Assembly (NCBI GenBank): GCA_964386865.1
Contig: CAYLUN010000022.1
Coordinates: 10,365 to 74,364 of the forward strand
Source: CAYLUN01 sp964386865
Lineage (GTDB): Bacteria > Verrucomicrobiota > Kiritimatiellia > RFP12 > UBA1067
DNA length: 64,000 nucleotides
Reading direction: 5' to 3'
In this document: positions 1-8,703 of the stretch, one piece after another
Layout: each line of letters starts with the position of its first letter
Numbering within the stretch: position 1 is the stretch's first letter
Program-made: the position numbers and the translations under genes
The notes under the pieces: generated by a model
The model's database searches: none
What the model saw: only the letters and a program-made list of their open reading frames with translations
Told to the model about the DNA's origin: nothing

Positions 1-1
1 G

Positions 2-949
2 TTGAAGCCGCACGACATCGACCAGTTCCAGCTCATGTGGACGGGCAACTACTCGTATCCTCAGCCGATGTACTATCCGGGCCGGGGATTCCTCTTCGTT
101 CACACCTGGTACGTGGCCGGCCGCGGCAACTACATGATGACCAGCAACCCCGAAGGCACGGTCTGGAGCGAGCGCAAGCAGACGTCTTACTTCGAGGAGG
201 GGCACTATCAGATCAGCGGCGTGTGGAAGAACCGGAAGACCGGCGTGGCCTTCAACATGCACCCGAAGGGCAAGGGCCTCAACTACCGCACGAACATCTA
301 CTACATGGAGTCGGACGACTTCGGTGCGACGTGGAAGACTGCGGCGGGCGAGTCGCTGGCGACGCCGCTCAGCGACAAGGCCAACCCCGCGCGCGTGCTG
401 GAGTACCAGAGCAAAGGGCGCAACGTCTACCTGTCGGACATCCAGTTCGACTCCGCCGGCCATCCGGTCATCCTGTTCGTTCTGAGCAAGGGCTACGAGT
501 CCGGGCCCGAGAACGGCCCGCGCGAGTGGTGCCTGGCGCGCTGGACGGGGACGGAGTGGCGCGAGCTGAACACCGGCATTGCCTCCGGCAGCAACTACGA
601 TGTGGGGCCAGTCTACATCGAAAGCGACACGGCGTGGCGGCTCATCGGCCCCACGCAGGCGGGGCCTCAGCCCTACAACCCCGGCGGCGAGATTGCGATG
701 TGGCTTTCCGCTGACGCTGGCGCGACGTGGAAGATGGCGCGGCAGATGACGTCGGGCAGCGAGAGGAACCACACCTACGTGCGCCGCCCGGTGAACGCGC
801 ACCCGGACTTCTACGGCTTCTGGGCGGACGGGCACGGCCGCAAGCCCTCGGAGTCGCGCCTCTACTTCTGCAATCAGAGGGGCGACGTCTTCCGCCTGCC
901 GCAGTCCATGGAGGGCGGCTTCGCCACGCCCGAGCCGGTTTTCCGGTAG
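2..949 (+). CDS. BNR-repeat protein, sialidase-like propeller (5' partial)
   Basis: The frame is open from the window edge to a TAG at 947-949, giving 315 residues. The true start is probably outside the window; the TTG at position 2 is only the first in-frame codon that could initiate. The protein has repeated Asp-box-like segments such as SDDFGATWK and SADAGATWK and many aromatic residues. This matches the BNR-4 group of six-bladed beta-propeller proteins, which are often secreted and bind or cleave carbohydrate. No catalytic residues can be assigned, and a signal peptide would lie upstream. It ends 7 bases before the convergent membrane-protein gene. Confidence 0.7.
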   Translation: MKPHDIDQFQLMWTGNYSYPQPMYYPGRGFLFVHTWYVAGRGNYMMTSNPEGTVWSERKQTSYFEEGHYQISGVWKNRKTGVAFNMHPKGKGLNYRTNIYYMESDDFGATWKTAAGESLATPLSDKANPARVLEYQSKGRNVYLSDIQFDSAGHPVILFVLSKGYESGPENGPREWCLARWTGTEWRELNTGIASGSNYDVGPVYIESDTAWRLIGPTQAGPQPYNPGGEIAMWLSADAGATWKMARQMTSGSERNHTYVRRPVNAHPDFYGFWADGHGRKPSESRLYFCNQRGDVFRLPQSMEGGFATPEPVFR

Positions 950-956
950 CGGGCGA

Positions 957-1856
957 TCACGGCTCGCGGCCGGGGAAGTCGAGCTCCTTTAGGCGCGTCA
1001 GCGGGTCGGTGACGGCCCGGAGCGCGCCCGGCCCCGAACGGCGCTGGGCGGCGGCAAGTTCGGCTCGGAGGCTGGGCAAGGCGTCGACGAACGAAGGAGG
1101 GATGTCTTTGTCGACCAGCGCGAGGTAGGCGGCGCCCGCGTGCAGGCGCAGCAGGGTGGCGTCGGCGCCCATGGTTCGGATCATGGCTGTGGCGGCCTCC
1201 GCGCCGAAGCCGTCGCAGTAGGCGTCGAGGCGCGTGCGCAGCTCCGGGGCGGCGCCGAGCGTCCGCGAAACGGCTTGGGCGATCGTCTGCTGTCGCACGC
1301 AGGCCCAGAGGCCGAGCACGAATGCGCCCGTGTGCAGCCGGGGGTTCTCGACGTAGTCGATGCGGTGAAAACCCTTGTAGGTCTCGACAAGCTCGCCGTA
1401 TGCGCGGTAGAGCCCGAGCGTGTTCGTCCACGCCGCAGCGAGCGCGGCGGCATTCTGGGCGGAGCACAGCTCGTCCAGCCGGGCGGGCGCCTGTGTGCGA
1501 AGCTCGGCGAGCCGCGCGAAATCGGCCTCAATGTGGGCGGCGAGGCGGTCGGGCGGCAGCTCGGCCAGGGCGATCCGGCCGGGCGGAGCGAGGACGAGCC
1601 AGACGCGCAGGGCGACGGCGAGCAGGAGCGCGACGGAGGCGTAGGGCGCGTAGACGAGCAGCGCGTTCCGCAGAAAGGTGCGCTCGTGGCGCGTGTGGTG
1701 CAGGCTGTAGCCGGCCAGGCCCAGCAGGATCGCCGCCGCCAGCAGGAGCAGCGTCGCCGCGGCGCGGGCTTTCGGGCCGCCGAGGGTGGTGCCGACCGTC
1801 GCGCCGGCGGCGGCAAGGGCGAGCCCGGCGAGGAAGCGTTTGCGGTAGGTGATCAT
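957..1856 (-). CDS. Membrane protein of unknown function downstream of a phosphatidyltransferase
   Basis: This protein has 299 residues and I do not recognise a family. About the first 115 residues contain three hydrophobic stretches (around 9-28, 33-53 and 65-90), with a positively charged loop (HHTRHER) between the second and third. The rest is an alanine- and leucine-rich, probably helical soluble domain. The ATG at 1856 overlaps the TGA of the upstream phosphatidyltransferase gene by four bases (ATGA), which fixes the start and implies translational coupling. The partner suggests a role in envelope lipid metabolism, but that is inference. The same frame stays open far upstream across the neighbouring gene; that extension is a high-GC artefact. 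Confidence 0.6.
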   Translation of the reverse strand: MITYRKRFLAGLALAAAGATVGTTLGGPKARAAATLLLLAAAILLGLAGYSLHHTRHERTFLRNALLVYAPYASVALLLAVALRVWLVLAPPGRIALAELPPDRLAAHIEADFARLAELRTQAPARLDELCSAQNAAALAAAWTNTLGLYRAYGELVETYKGFHRIDYVENPRLHTGAFVLGLWACVRQQTIAQAVSRTLGAAPELRTRLDAYCDGFGAEAATAMIRTMGADATLLRLHAGAAYLALVDKDIPPSFVDALPSLRAELAAAQRRSGPGALRAVTDPLTRLKELDFPGREP

Positions 1857-2521
1857 GGCTTGGGAGGGGGATTGCTCTTGTTCTGCATGTCGATCCGCCA
1901 AAGCTCCCGGCCGGTGCGGTAGACGGTGACGAACAGGCCGAAGGCCGAGAAGGCGAGCACGTAGGGCAGGGCGTTGACGAGGTGGGTTTTGCCGCAGCAG
2001 ATGAGCAGCGTGTTGACGGCGATGAAGACGAGCCGGATCTCGGTCGGGCCGATGCCCATGTACGCGATCTGGAACTTGTTGGTGCAAGCGAAGGAGAGAA
2101 ACGAGTTGACCATGTAGCCGGAGAACATGGCCATGATGAAAAACAGCTCGGTTCGGTACTGCTGCGGCAGGAGAACCGCGTAGCCGATGAGGATGGCGCA
2201 GAGGAAGGCGAAGTCGAGGAAGTGGTCCATGTAATAGCCCCACTTGACGAGGCCGGTGTTGCGCTGTCGGCCGATCGCGCCGTCCAAGAGGTCGGTGATG
2301 TACTGTAGCACGATCATCAGCGAGACGGCCCAGAGCCAGTCGATGCGGGCGCGCGCCAGAAGGCTGAAGAAGGGGATCAGCGCGGCCCAGAAGACCGTCA
2401 TGAGCGTGAGGTGGTAAGTCTCGATGTGGCGTGGGACCCACGGCAGAAGGCGGCTCTTCAGCCACTCTTCCGGGGCGTGGAGGATCGATTGACCGAACTT
2501 GACGTCGCCTTTGAAAGCCAT
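1853..2521 (-). CDS. CDP-alcohol phosphatidyltransferase family protein
   Basis: This is a 222-residue integral membrane protein. Enzymes of this family join a CDP-activated lipid to an alcohol (glycerol phosphate, inositol, serine and similar) to make phospholipids. The signature is clear around residues 90-116: DLLDGAIGRQR followed by GYYMDHFLD, with the metal-binding aspartates of the D-x2-DG-x2-AR-x8/9-G-x3-D-x3-D motif. The usual AR is GR here. Five or six transmembrane segments follow the expected pattern. The start at 2521 is preceded by AGAGG. A longer frame to 2671 exists but has no ribosome site and no homologous-looking sequence. The alcohol substrate cannot be predicted. It is coupled to the next membrane-protein gene by a 4-base overlap. 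Confidence 0.85.
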   Translation of the reverse strand: MAFKGDVKFGQSILHAPEEWLKSRLLPWVPRHIETYHLTLMTVFWAALIPFFSLLARARIDWLWAVSLMIVLQYITDLLDGAIGRQRNTGLVKWGYYMDHFLDFAFLCAILIGYAVLLPQQYRTELFFIMAMFSGYMVNSFLSFACTNKFQIAYMGIGPTEIRLVFIAVNTLLICCGKTHLVNALPYVLAFSAFGLFVTVYRTGRELWRIDMQNKSNPPPKP

Positions 2522-2814
2522 AGCCGAAACCTCTGCGCTGCGCCGAACGTGATTGAGTAACCGATGCGTGATCAACATAACAGATTGGCGAAGCGGGGGG
2601 AAAGGGCAAACGGCGAATTTCACCGCTCCGCGGCGGCGGGCAGGATCGCGTCGCCGGCATGCGGCTTTCAAATCTGTAATGGATGCGCAATCAGGCTGTA
2701 ATCCCCGGCGCGTATACTCTCAGCCCAGAAAGACAGGACGAATCCGCTTATCCGGGCGGGGCGATCAGTCTCAGCGGCCGTGCGGACGCGGACGCGCGGG
2801 GGAAGGAAGCGGGC

Positions 2815-3606
2815 ATGCTGGCAAGCCTATCGATTATCGTTCCGGCTTACAACGAGGCGCGGCGAATTGGCGCCACGTTGTCTTCGTTGGAAACATACTG
2901 TAGGCGCGCCTCTAAGAGGGGGGTCTCGTGCGAGGTGATCGTCGTGTGCGACGGCTGCCAGGACGAGACGGAGCGCGTGGTTTTGGCCTTCGCATCGCGC
3001 CTCCCGCTGCGCGTGATCGCCTACGCGGTGAACCGGGGCAAAGGCTACGCCGTGCGGCGGGGCGTCGCGGCGAGCATGGGCGATGTGGTCGTGTTCATGG
3101 ACGCGGACGGCTCCACGCCAGTTGACGAGGTGGATCGCCTTGCGGTGCCCATCCAGCACGCGCTGGCGGATATTGTGGTCGGATCAAGGCGCGCGGCGGA
3201 CGCGCGGGTTGAAGTCGCCCAGACGCTCAGCCGGCGCGTGCTGAGCTGGGTTTTTGCTTGGCACACGCGCGCGCTGCTGGGGCTTCGGGTTCGCGATACC
3301 CAGTGCGGCTTTAAGGTGTTCCGGGGTGGGGTGGCGCGCGAGCTGTTCGGACGGCTGCGGTGCGATCGCTTCGCCTTCGACCTCGAGCTACTTGTGCTGG
3401 CCCGCGAGCGCAGGTTCCACGTGCTGGAGTGCGGCGTTGCGTGGCGCGAGGTTGCCGGCTCGACGGTGCATCCGGTGCGGGACGGGGTCAAAATGCTCGC
3501 CGCGGCCTGGCAGTTCCGCTTCCGGCGCGGGCCGCAGCCGCAGCGGGCCGGGGGCGCGTGGGCGCAACCGCAGCTGGTGCCGGTCCCCAGTTTGCGTGAG
3601 GGATGA
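2815..3606 (+). CDS. Glycosyltransferase family 2, dolichyl-phosphate-sugar synthase type
   Basis: This protein has 263 residues. It starts MLASLSIIVPAYNEARRIG, the typical GT-A Rossmann beginning. VVCDGCQDET, the GKGYAVRRG segment and the metal-binding FMDADGS follow, as in DPM1-type enzymes that transfer a sugar from a nucleotide donor to a polyprenyl phosphate. The QCGFKVFR block near residue 160 is also characteristic. The ATG at 2815 follows AAGGAAG at good spacing; an in-frame upstream ATG (2683) has none. The GT39 membrane glycosyltransferase begins four bases after its stop. Polyprenyl-phosphate sugar made here is likely the donor for that partner. The 293-base divergent region upstream (2522-2814) contains a TATACT at 2713-2718 but no convincing -35 box. 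Confidence 0.87.
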   Translation: MLASLSIIVPAYNEARRIGATLSSLETYCRRASKRGVSCEVIVVCDGCQDETERVVLAFASRLPLRVIAYAVNRGKGYAVRRGVAASMGDVVVFMDADGSTPVDEVDRLAVPIQHALADIVVGSRRAADARVEVAQTLSRRVLSWVFAWHTRALLGLRVRDTQCGFKVFRGGVARELFGRLRCDRFAFDLELLVLARERRFHVLECGVAWREVAGSTVHPVRDGVKMLAAAWQFRFRRGPQPQRAGGAWAQPQLVPVPSLREG

Positions 3607-3610
3607 CCGG

Positions 3611-5077
3611 ATGAACGTGCTGGACATGTTGTCGCGGTGGGCGGCCGCACTGCTATTTCTGGCCGTGTTTGCGCGAGCCGTCGCTATGGCGCTTCTGCCG
3701 CTTACCGACCCGACGGAAGGGCGCTACGCGCAAGTCTCGCAGGAGATGGCGCTCAGCGGCGACTGGGTGACGCCGCGCGTGTGGATGAACGAAGCGCACC
3801 TGCCGTTTCTCGGCAAGCCCCCAATCTTTTTCTGGGCGGCGGCGGGCGCGATGAAGCTCTGCGGCGTGAGTGCGTTCGCGGCGCGCCTGCCAAGCCTTCT
3901 TTCGGCCCTGGCCCTGCTGGGCCTCCTGTATGTGGTGCTTGAGCGCACTGTCTCACGGGGGGCGGGTTTGATCGGCGTACTCGTCGCGGCCACGAGCGGG
4001 TTCTTCTTCGCCGTCGCCGGCAGCGTCGCCGTCGACATGGTGTTGAGCGCCTGCGTCGGAGGGAGCCTGCTCGCGTACTTCGCGTTTCTGTCGGAGCCCA
4101 GCCCAACGGCGCGCGGACGATGGAGCCTGCTGGTCTTCTTCCTGCTGGCGCTTGGGTTCTTGGCCAAGGGCCCCGTGGCGCTGGTGCTGTTTGGGCTGCC
4201 GGTTCTGGTCTGGACGATTCGCTGGCGCGCCTGGTCGACGCTGTGCGGGCACCGGTGGCTCGCCGGCGCGCTCCTGTTCCTGCTTGTGGCCGCCCCGTGG
4301 TACATCCTGTGCGAGCTGCGCAACCCCGGCTTCCTCAGCTATTTTTTCATCAACGAGAATTTCTTGCGCTTCGTCACGCATGACTACGGCGACGCATACG
4401 GGACTGGCCACCTGTATCCGCGCGGGACCGCGGTGCTGATGCTGCTGGCTGCGACGGCGCCCTGGAGCCTGTTCGCGCTCTGGCGGGCCTTCCGCGATAA
4501 GCTGTTCTCGCCCGTGCGGCGCGGCTCGGACAAGATGGCGAGCTTCCTGTTCATCGGCTTCGCGGCCGGCACGCTCTTCTGGTGTCTGGCCAGGCAGTTG
4601 CTGATCACCTACCTGCTGCCGATGGTTCCCGTGCTGGCGGCGTGGCTGGTTTGGGTGACGCGCGACAGGCCGGCCATGTGGCAGCGGATGAGGCAGGCGG
4701 CGGCGGTCATGCTTGTGGCGATGGCGGTCGGCGCGGCCGGATGCTGCTTTTTCCTCAAGGACGTCAAGACCGCGCGAGGCGTTGTGGCGCTGGCCAAGGA
4801 GTATGCCGCAGCGCAGGCGTTCAAGGGGCCGCTCCTTTTCGAGCGGCGCACGCCCTACAGTGCGCTTTTTTATGCGCGGGGCTGGGTCGTGCCGCATCCG
4901 AAGGAGGAGCTAAGCGAGAGCCTCTCTCGGCTGCACGACGCGACCTCCGTTCTCGTCGCGCTGCAGGAGAAGCAGAAGGCGAGACTGGACGGGCTGCCGC
5001 GCGGGAGCGTCGAGCGGCTGGCCGTATCCGGCGGGTGGCTTCTGGTGAAGGTGTCACTGCCTCTCGCCCGTCAGTGA
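3611..5077 (+). CDS. Glycosyltransferase family 39 (ArnT/PMT-like) membrane protein
   Basis: This is a 488-residue polytopic membrane protein with about ten to twelve hydrophobic segments. The N-terminal periplasmic loop carries LTDPTEGRYAQVSQEM, the acidic DE-type motif of ArnT and other GT-C enzymes, followed by P-F-L-G-K-P-P near residue 65. These enzymes move a sugar from a polyprenyl-phosphate carrier to lipid A, protein or another acceptor on the outer side of the inner membrane. The start was chosen as the first ATG after the GT2 stop (4-base gap, GAGGGAT upstream). The open frame reaches back to 3254 inside the GT2 gene, but that part is a shadow. The GT2-GT39 pair probably forms a two-gene operon. 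The acceptor is unknown. Confidence 0.85.
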   Translation: MNVLDMLSRWAAALLFLAVFARAVAMALLPLTDPTEGRYAQVSQEMALSGDWVTPRVWMNEAHLPFLGKPPIFFWAAAGAMKLCGVSAFAARLPSLLSALALLGLLYVVLERTVSRGAGLIGVLVAATSGFFFAVAGSVAVDMVLSACVGGSLLAYFAFLSEPSPTARGRWSLLVFFLLALGFLAKGPVALVLFGLPVLVWTIRWRAWSTLCGHRWLAGALLFLLVAAPWYILCELRNPGFLSYFFINENFLRFVTHDYGDAYGTGHLYPRGTAVLMLLAATAPWSLFALWRAFRDKLFSPVRRGSDKMASFLFIGFAAGTLFWCLARQLLITYLLPMVPVLAAWLVWVTRDRPAMWQRMRQAAAVMLVAMAVGAAGCCFFLKDVKTARGVVALAKEYAAAQAFKGPLLFERRTPYSALFYARGWVVPHPKEELSESLSRLHDATSVLVALQEKQKARLDGLPRGSVERLAVSGGWLLVKVSLPLARQ

Positions 5078-5122
5078 GGCTGCGGCACGCGTGACGCTAT
5101 CCGAGCGGGCTGGCTTTTCACT

Positions 5123-5830
5123 ATGCGTATATTGGTCATCGACGACGAAGAGCGAATCTCGTCCTATCTCAGGCGCGGGCTCCAGCAGGACGGTCATGTC
5201 GTGGACGCTGTGGGTTTAGGCCGCGACGGAATCGTCCTGGTTGCGAGGGGCGGCTACGATCTGGTGATCCTCGACCTGATGCTGCCGGACATCAGCGGAT
5301 TCGAGGTGCTGAAGAAGGTTAAGTCCGAGACGAAGGCCCCCCCCGTGATTATCCTGAGCGCCAAGGCGTCGGTCGACAACCGGGTCAGGGGGCTCGACCT
5401 GGGCGCCGACGACTACATGACCAAGCCGTTTTCCTTTTCGGAGCTGCGCGTGAGGATCCGCGCGATCATGCGGAGAGTCAGCCCTGAGGCGATTGCGCCG
5501 GCTCAGGCGGCAACGGTTCAGGTGGCGTGCTGGGTGGTCGACCGGATCAAGCGTCAGGTGCGCCGCGGCGCGGAGGTTGTGGAACTGACGCCGCGGGAGT
5601 TTACGCTGCTGGAGTACTTTATCCAGAACCGGGGTTTTCCGATCACGAAGCGTCTGATCTTCGAGCACGTCTGGAACTGCAGCGCCGACCCGCAGACCAA
5701 CGTCGTCGACGTGCTGGTTTGCCGGTTGCGCGACAAGTTGGCGGCGGGCGCCGCGCAGCCCCTGATTCGCACGGTGCGCGGGATCGGCTACGTGCTGGAC
5801 GAGGGCGGGGACGGGGCAGAAGCCGTGTAG
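5123..5830 (+). CDS. OmpR-family response regulator transcription factor
   Basis: This protein has 235 residues. The receiver domain (1-120) begins MRILVIDDEE, has the phospho-acceptor Asp51 in LVILDLMLPD, a Ser in IILSAK and the conserved Lys in YMTKPFSFSEL. The C-terminal winged helix (about 135-228) has the LTPREFTLLEYF and VRTVRGIGYVL blocks of the Trans_reg_C family. It is closest in style to CusR/CopR/MprA-like regulators. The usual sensor kinase is not next to it: the next gene on the same strand encodes the HzsA-like cytochrome. Its signal and targets are therefore unknown. The start is the only ATG that gives a complete receiver fold. Confidence 0.93.
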   Translation: MRILVIDDEERISSYLRRGLQQDGHVVDAVGLGRDGIVLVARGGYDLVILDLMLPDISGFEVLKKVKSETKAPPVIILSAKASVDNRVRGLDLGADDYMTKPFSFSELRVRIRAIMRRVSPEAIAPAQAATVQVACWVVDRIKRQVRRGAEVVELTPREFTLLEYFIQNRGFPITKRLIFEHVWNCSADPQTNVVDVLVCRLRDKLAAGAAQPLIRTVRGIGYVLDEGGDGAEAV

Positions 5831-5864
5831 TCCCCCCGCTGCTGGCGCTTGGCTTGGGCTGGGC

Positions 5865-5894
5865 TTGTGCCGCACGGGCGCCTGTTGATACACT
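5865..5894 (+). promoter_or_regulatory. Candidate sigma-70 promoter upstream of the HzsA-like gene
   Basis: TTGTGC at 5865-5870 and TACACT at 5889-5894 are separated by 18 bases. Predicted transcription would start about 60 bases before the ATG at 5961. The match is moderate and the assignment rests on sequence only. Confidence 0.35.
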
Positions 5895-5960
5895 ACAGCG
5901 CACGAGGAACGAACGGTATGCGGACGGCTCAGACTTCGTTGCTGAACCGGGAAGGGAGTG

Positions 5961-8633
5961 ATGCGGCACGCGTTCAGGCGAGTTGTCTTTGTGGTTGCTG
6001 TGGCTGGGGCGCTTGTGGCGCGCTCGAGCGGCGGCACGGCGGAGGAGGCGCTTGGGCTGGCGGCGCGGACGCTGGCCTACGTCGAGCGTTCGGCCGCGCG
6101 ACCGGAGCTGTCCGCGGAGCTTGCGGGCCTGGCCGCGCAGCTGCCGCAGGCGCAGGGGGGCGACGGGCGGGCCGCGCTGGAGAAAGAGATCCGCGCGCTG
6201 CGCAGGCGCATCCTGTTCTCGCACCCTGACTTGGCCTTTGAGCGGCTGCTGGCGTGCCAGCGCACCTTGCCCTACTCCTGCAACGCGCACATGGTGGATC
6301 AGTATCCCGGGCGCTACGCTCGGCCTGGCCCGGGGCTCGTGGTCATCGAGAATTGGAAGGAGTCGCCGCGCAAGGTCGAGCCGCTGAAAGGCAAGTTGCC
6401 CGCCGGCTCCGTGCTCAGCCCGGACCTGCATTGGGGCGGCGACCGCGTGCTGTTCGCCTTCTGCGACGTCACGGCGGCGCGGCCTCCGGCGGCGGAGGGC
6501 GTGGTGGTTCCGACGCTGGCCGAGATGGCGAAGCGCGGCAAGAGCGAGTGCGGTAACGCGGTGCGCGCGCTGGATCCGCAGAACCCCTGTTTCGCCGACG
6601 CGGCCAAGGGCTACGACGTGAACCCGACCGCGCACCTGCGCTATTTCGTCTGGGAGGCGGCTGTCGACGGCTCCTGGGTGCGGCAGCTGACCGGCACGCC
6701 GCGCGACCCGTTGGAGACCTGGTGCGGGCGCCAGACGGCGCTGGTGGAGGACGTCGACCCGTGCTATCTGCCGGACGGCGGCTTCGCCTTCACGTCGACC
6801 CGCTGCCAGGGCTTTGGGCGCTGCCACTGGGGGCGTTACGCGCCGTCGTTCCTGCTCTATCGGGCCGACGGGGATGGCTCGAACATCCGCCAGCTTTCCT
6901 ACGGCGAGTCGAACGAGTGGGAGCCTTCGGTGCTGAATGACGGGCGGCTGGTCTACACGCGCTGGGACTGCGTTAACCGCAACGAGATGTGGCTGCAGAG
7001 CCTGTGGACGACCAATCCGGACGGTACGGGAACCGCGCACTTCTACGGTAACAACACGCGCCACCACTGCATCCAGACCGAGGCGCGGGCGATCCCCGGC
7101 ACGCACGTGGTGATCGCGACAGCGGCGGCACACCACTTCATTACGGCGGGGTCGCTGATCGCCATCGACACGCACACGGGCGAGGACGGCCCGGCGCCGC
7201 TTACGCGCGTGACGCCGGAGGTCGCGTGGCCCGAGTCCGAGAAGTGGGATCTGCCGGGGTGCTACGCGAATCCGTTCCCGCTGAACGACACGCTCTTTCT
7301 GGCGGCCTTTTCGCCGGACAAGGTGGAGTGGAGGGGCGCGAACGGCGAGTGCCACGGCTCGTGGCCGCGGGCTAGCGCGTTCGGGGTGTGGCTGGTGGAC
7401 ACGCTCGGCGGGCGCGAGCTGATCTACCAGGACTCGGCGATCGGAACCTTTTCGCCGATGCCGCTGCGCAAGCGCCCTCGCCCGCCCGTCATCCCCTCGC
7501 GGCTGCCGCCGCGCGGGGACGCGCCCGACAGTGGCGTGTGTGATGTGCAGAACGTGTACGACTGTCGCGAGCCGCTCGAAAAGGGCTCGGTCAAGTTCCT
7601 TCGGCTCAACCAGATCCTGGGCCAGCCGACGGCGGAGAAGGCCGTCCGCAGCAGCGTGTTCACCGAGCTGCCCAAGCGGCCGCTCGGCGTCGTGCCCGTG
7701 GCGGCGGACGGTTCCGCGACGTTCCGGATTCCGGCCGGCATGCCGATCCAGCTGCAGGCGCTGGACGCGGACGGGCAGGCGGTGATGACCATGCGGTCGT
7801 TCATCTACGCGCACGGCGGCGAAAGGGTCGGCTGCGCAGGTTGCCACGAGAACAAGACCCGGAGCGTGCCGCCGCAGGTGGCCAAGGCGAGGGACGTCGC
7901 CGTGCCTCGGCCGGCGCCCGCGCTGGACTACGCGGGCGGGTTCAGCTTCATGCGGACGGTACAGCCGGTGCTCGACCACCACTGCATCCGCTGCCACGGG
8001 CTGGGCGACATGGCGGAGACGTGCCCGAAGCTGATTGGGCCGGCCGCGTACGGCGAGCTGATCAAGCGCAAGATGGTGCGGCAGGCCGAGTGGTACAAGG
8101 AGTCGGATGCCAGCAGGCCCAAGGACTACTTTGCCGTGGTGAGCCCGCTCACCGCGTTGCTGCGAAAGGGCCATGAGGGTGTGGTTCTGTCGAAGGCGGA
8201 CTGGGAAGCGCTGATCGTCTGGATGGATCTGAATGCGCCCCAGTACGGCGACTACGGCTTCAACCGGGAGGAGCAGCGCGAGGCCGACCCTGCGGGCGAG
8301 CGGCGCCTGCGGGCTGCCGTCGAGGCGCGCTATGGCAAGTCGGTCGCGGCGCAGCCGTTTCACGCGCTGGTCAACGTGGGCGCGCCGGAAAAGAGCCGCG
8401 TGCTGCTGATGGCCCTGCCGGAGTCGGCGGGCGGGTGGGGGCACGAGGAAGACGGCTTCGCTGGCACCGACGACCCGACCTACCGGGCGCTCCTGACGCT
8501 GGTGCGGCAGGCGATCAAGCCCGCTGCGTTTCAGGACGTCTGCGGCACCTGCGGGCGCGGCCCGGCGTGCGTGTGCCAGAGCTGCTGGGTGTGGATGGGG
8601 CGCTTCAACGCGCCCGCAGGCGAAGCAGAGTAG
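5961..8633 (+). CDS. HzsA-related secreted dihaem c-type cytochrome protein
   Basis: This protein has 890 residues from the ATG at 5961; a GTG three bases earlier is an alternative start. GGGAAGGGAG lies directly upstream. It starts with a signal peptide (RRVVFVVAVAGALVARSSG), so haem attachment would occur in the periplasm. The middle resembles the beta-propeller region of proteins annotated as hydrazine synthase alpha-subunit-related (DVDPCYLPDGGFAFTSTR, SYGESNEWEPSVLNDGRLVYTRWD). Two CxxCH haem-c motifs are visible: CAGCH near residue 625 and CIRCH near residue 675. The C-terminus has an unusual Cys-rich tail (CGTCGRGPACVCQSCW). Such proteins are common in Planctomycetes and Verrucomicrobia, usually without anammox, so the function is unknown. 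It may oxidise or bind a carbohydrate-derived substrate. Confidence 0.8.
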   Translation: MRHAFRRVVFVVAVAGALVARSSGGTAEEALGLAARTLAYVERSAARPELSAELAGLAAQLPQAQGGDGRAALEKEIRALRRRILFSHPDLAFERLLACQRTLPYSCNAHMVDQYPGRYARPGPGLVVIENWKESPRKVEPLKGKLPAGSVLSPDLHWGGDRVLFAFCDVTAARPPAAEGVVVPTLAEMAKRGKSECGNAVRALDPQNPCFADAAKGYDVNPTAHLRYFVWEAAVDGSWVRQLTGTPRDPLETWCGRQTALVEDVDPCYLPDGGFAFTSTRCQGFGRCHWGRYAPSFLLYRADGDGSNIRQLSYGESNEWEPSVLNDGRLVYTRWDCVNRNEMWLQSLWTTNPDGTGTAHFYGNNTRHHCIQTEARAIPGTHVVIATAAAHHFITAGSLIAIDTHTGEDGPAPLTRVTPEVAWPESEKWDLPGCYANPFPLNDTLFLAAFSPDKVEWRGANGECHGSWPRASAFGVWLVDTLGGRELIYQDSAIGTFSPMPLRKRPRPPVIPSRLPPRGDAPDSGVCDVQNVYDCREPLEKGSVKFLRLNQILGQPTAEKAVRSSVFTELPKRPLGVVPVAADGSATFRIPAGMPIQLQALDADGQAVMTMRSFIYAHGGERVGCAGCHENKTRSVPPQVAKARDVAVPRPAPALDYAGGFSFMRTVQPVLDHHCIRCHGLGDMAETCPKLIGPAAYGELIKRKMVRQAEWYKESDASRPKDYFAVVSPLTALLRKGHEGVVLSKADWEALIVWMDLNAPQYGDYGFNREEQREADPAGERRLRAAVEARYGKSVAAQPFHALVNVGAPEKSRVLLMALPESAGGWGHEEDGFAGTDDPTYRALLTLVRQAIKPAAFQDVCGTCGRGPACVCQSCWVWMGRFNAPAGEAE

Positions 8634-8703
8634 ACCGCCGCGCGGTGCGCGCAGGCGTGACGCTGACGGGCCGGCGTCCGCGGACGGCGCGGGGCCGCCG
8701 CCC

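Noticed and set aside
957..2690. A 577-residue open frame on the minus strand covering two genes
   Set aside because: Only its last 299 codons, from the ATG at 1856, look like protein. The first part is Pro/Arg-rich and lies in another frame of the phosphatidyltransferase gene.
5643..8444. A 933-residue open frame antisense to the HzsA-like gene
   Set aside because: It is rich in Arg, His and Ala and has no motifs. It mirrors a well-supported gene and reflects high GC at third positions.
5961..8633. Anammox hydrazine synthase
   Set aside because: Only an alpha-subunit-like protein is present, with no beta/gamma partners or hydrazine dehydrogenase nearby. The family is common in organisms without anammox.
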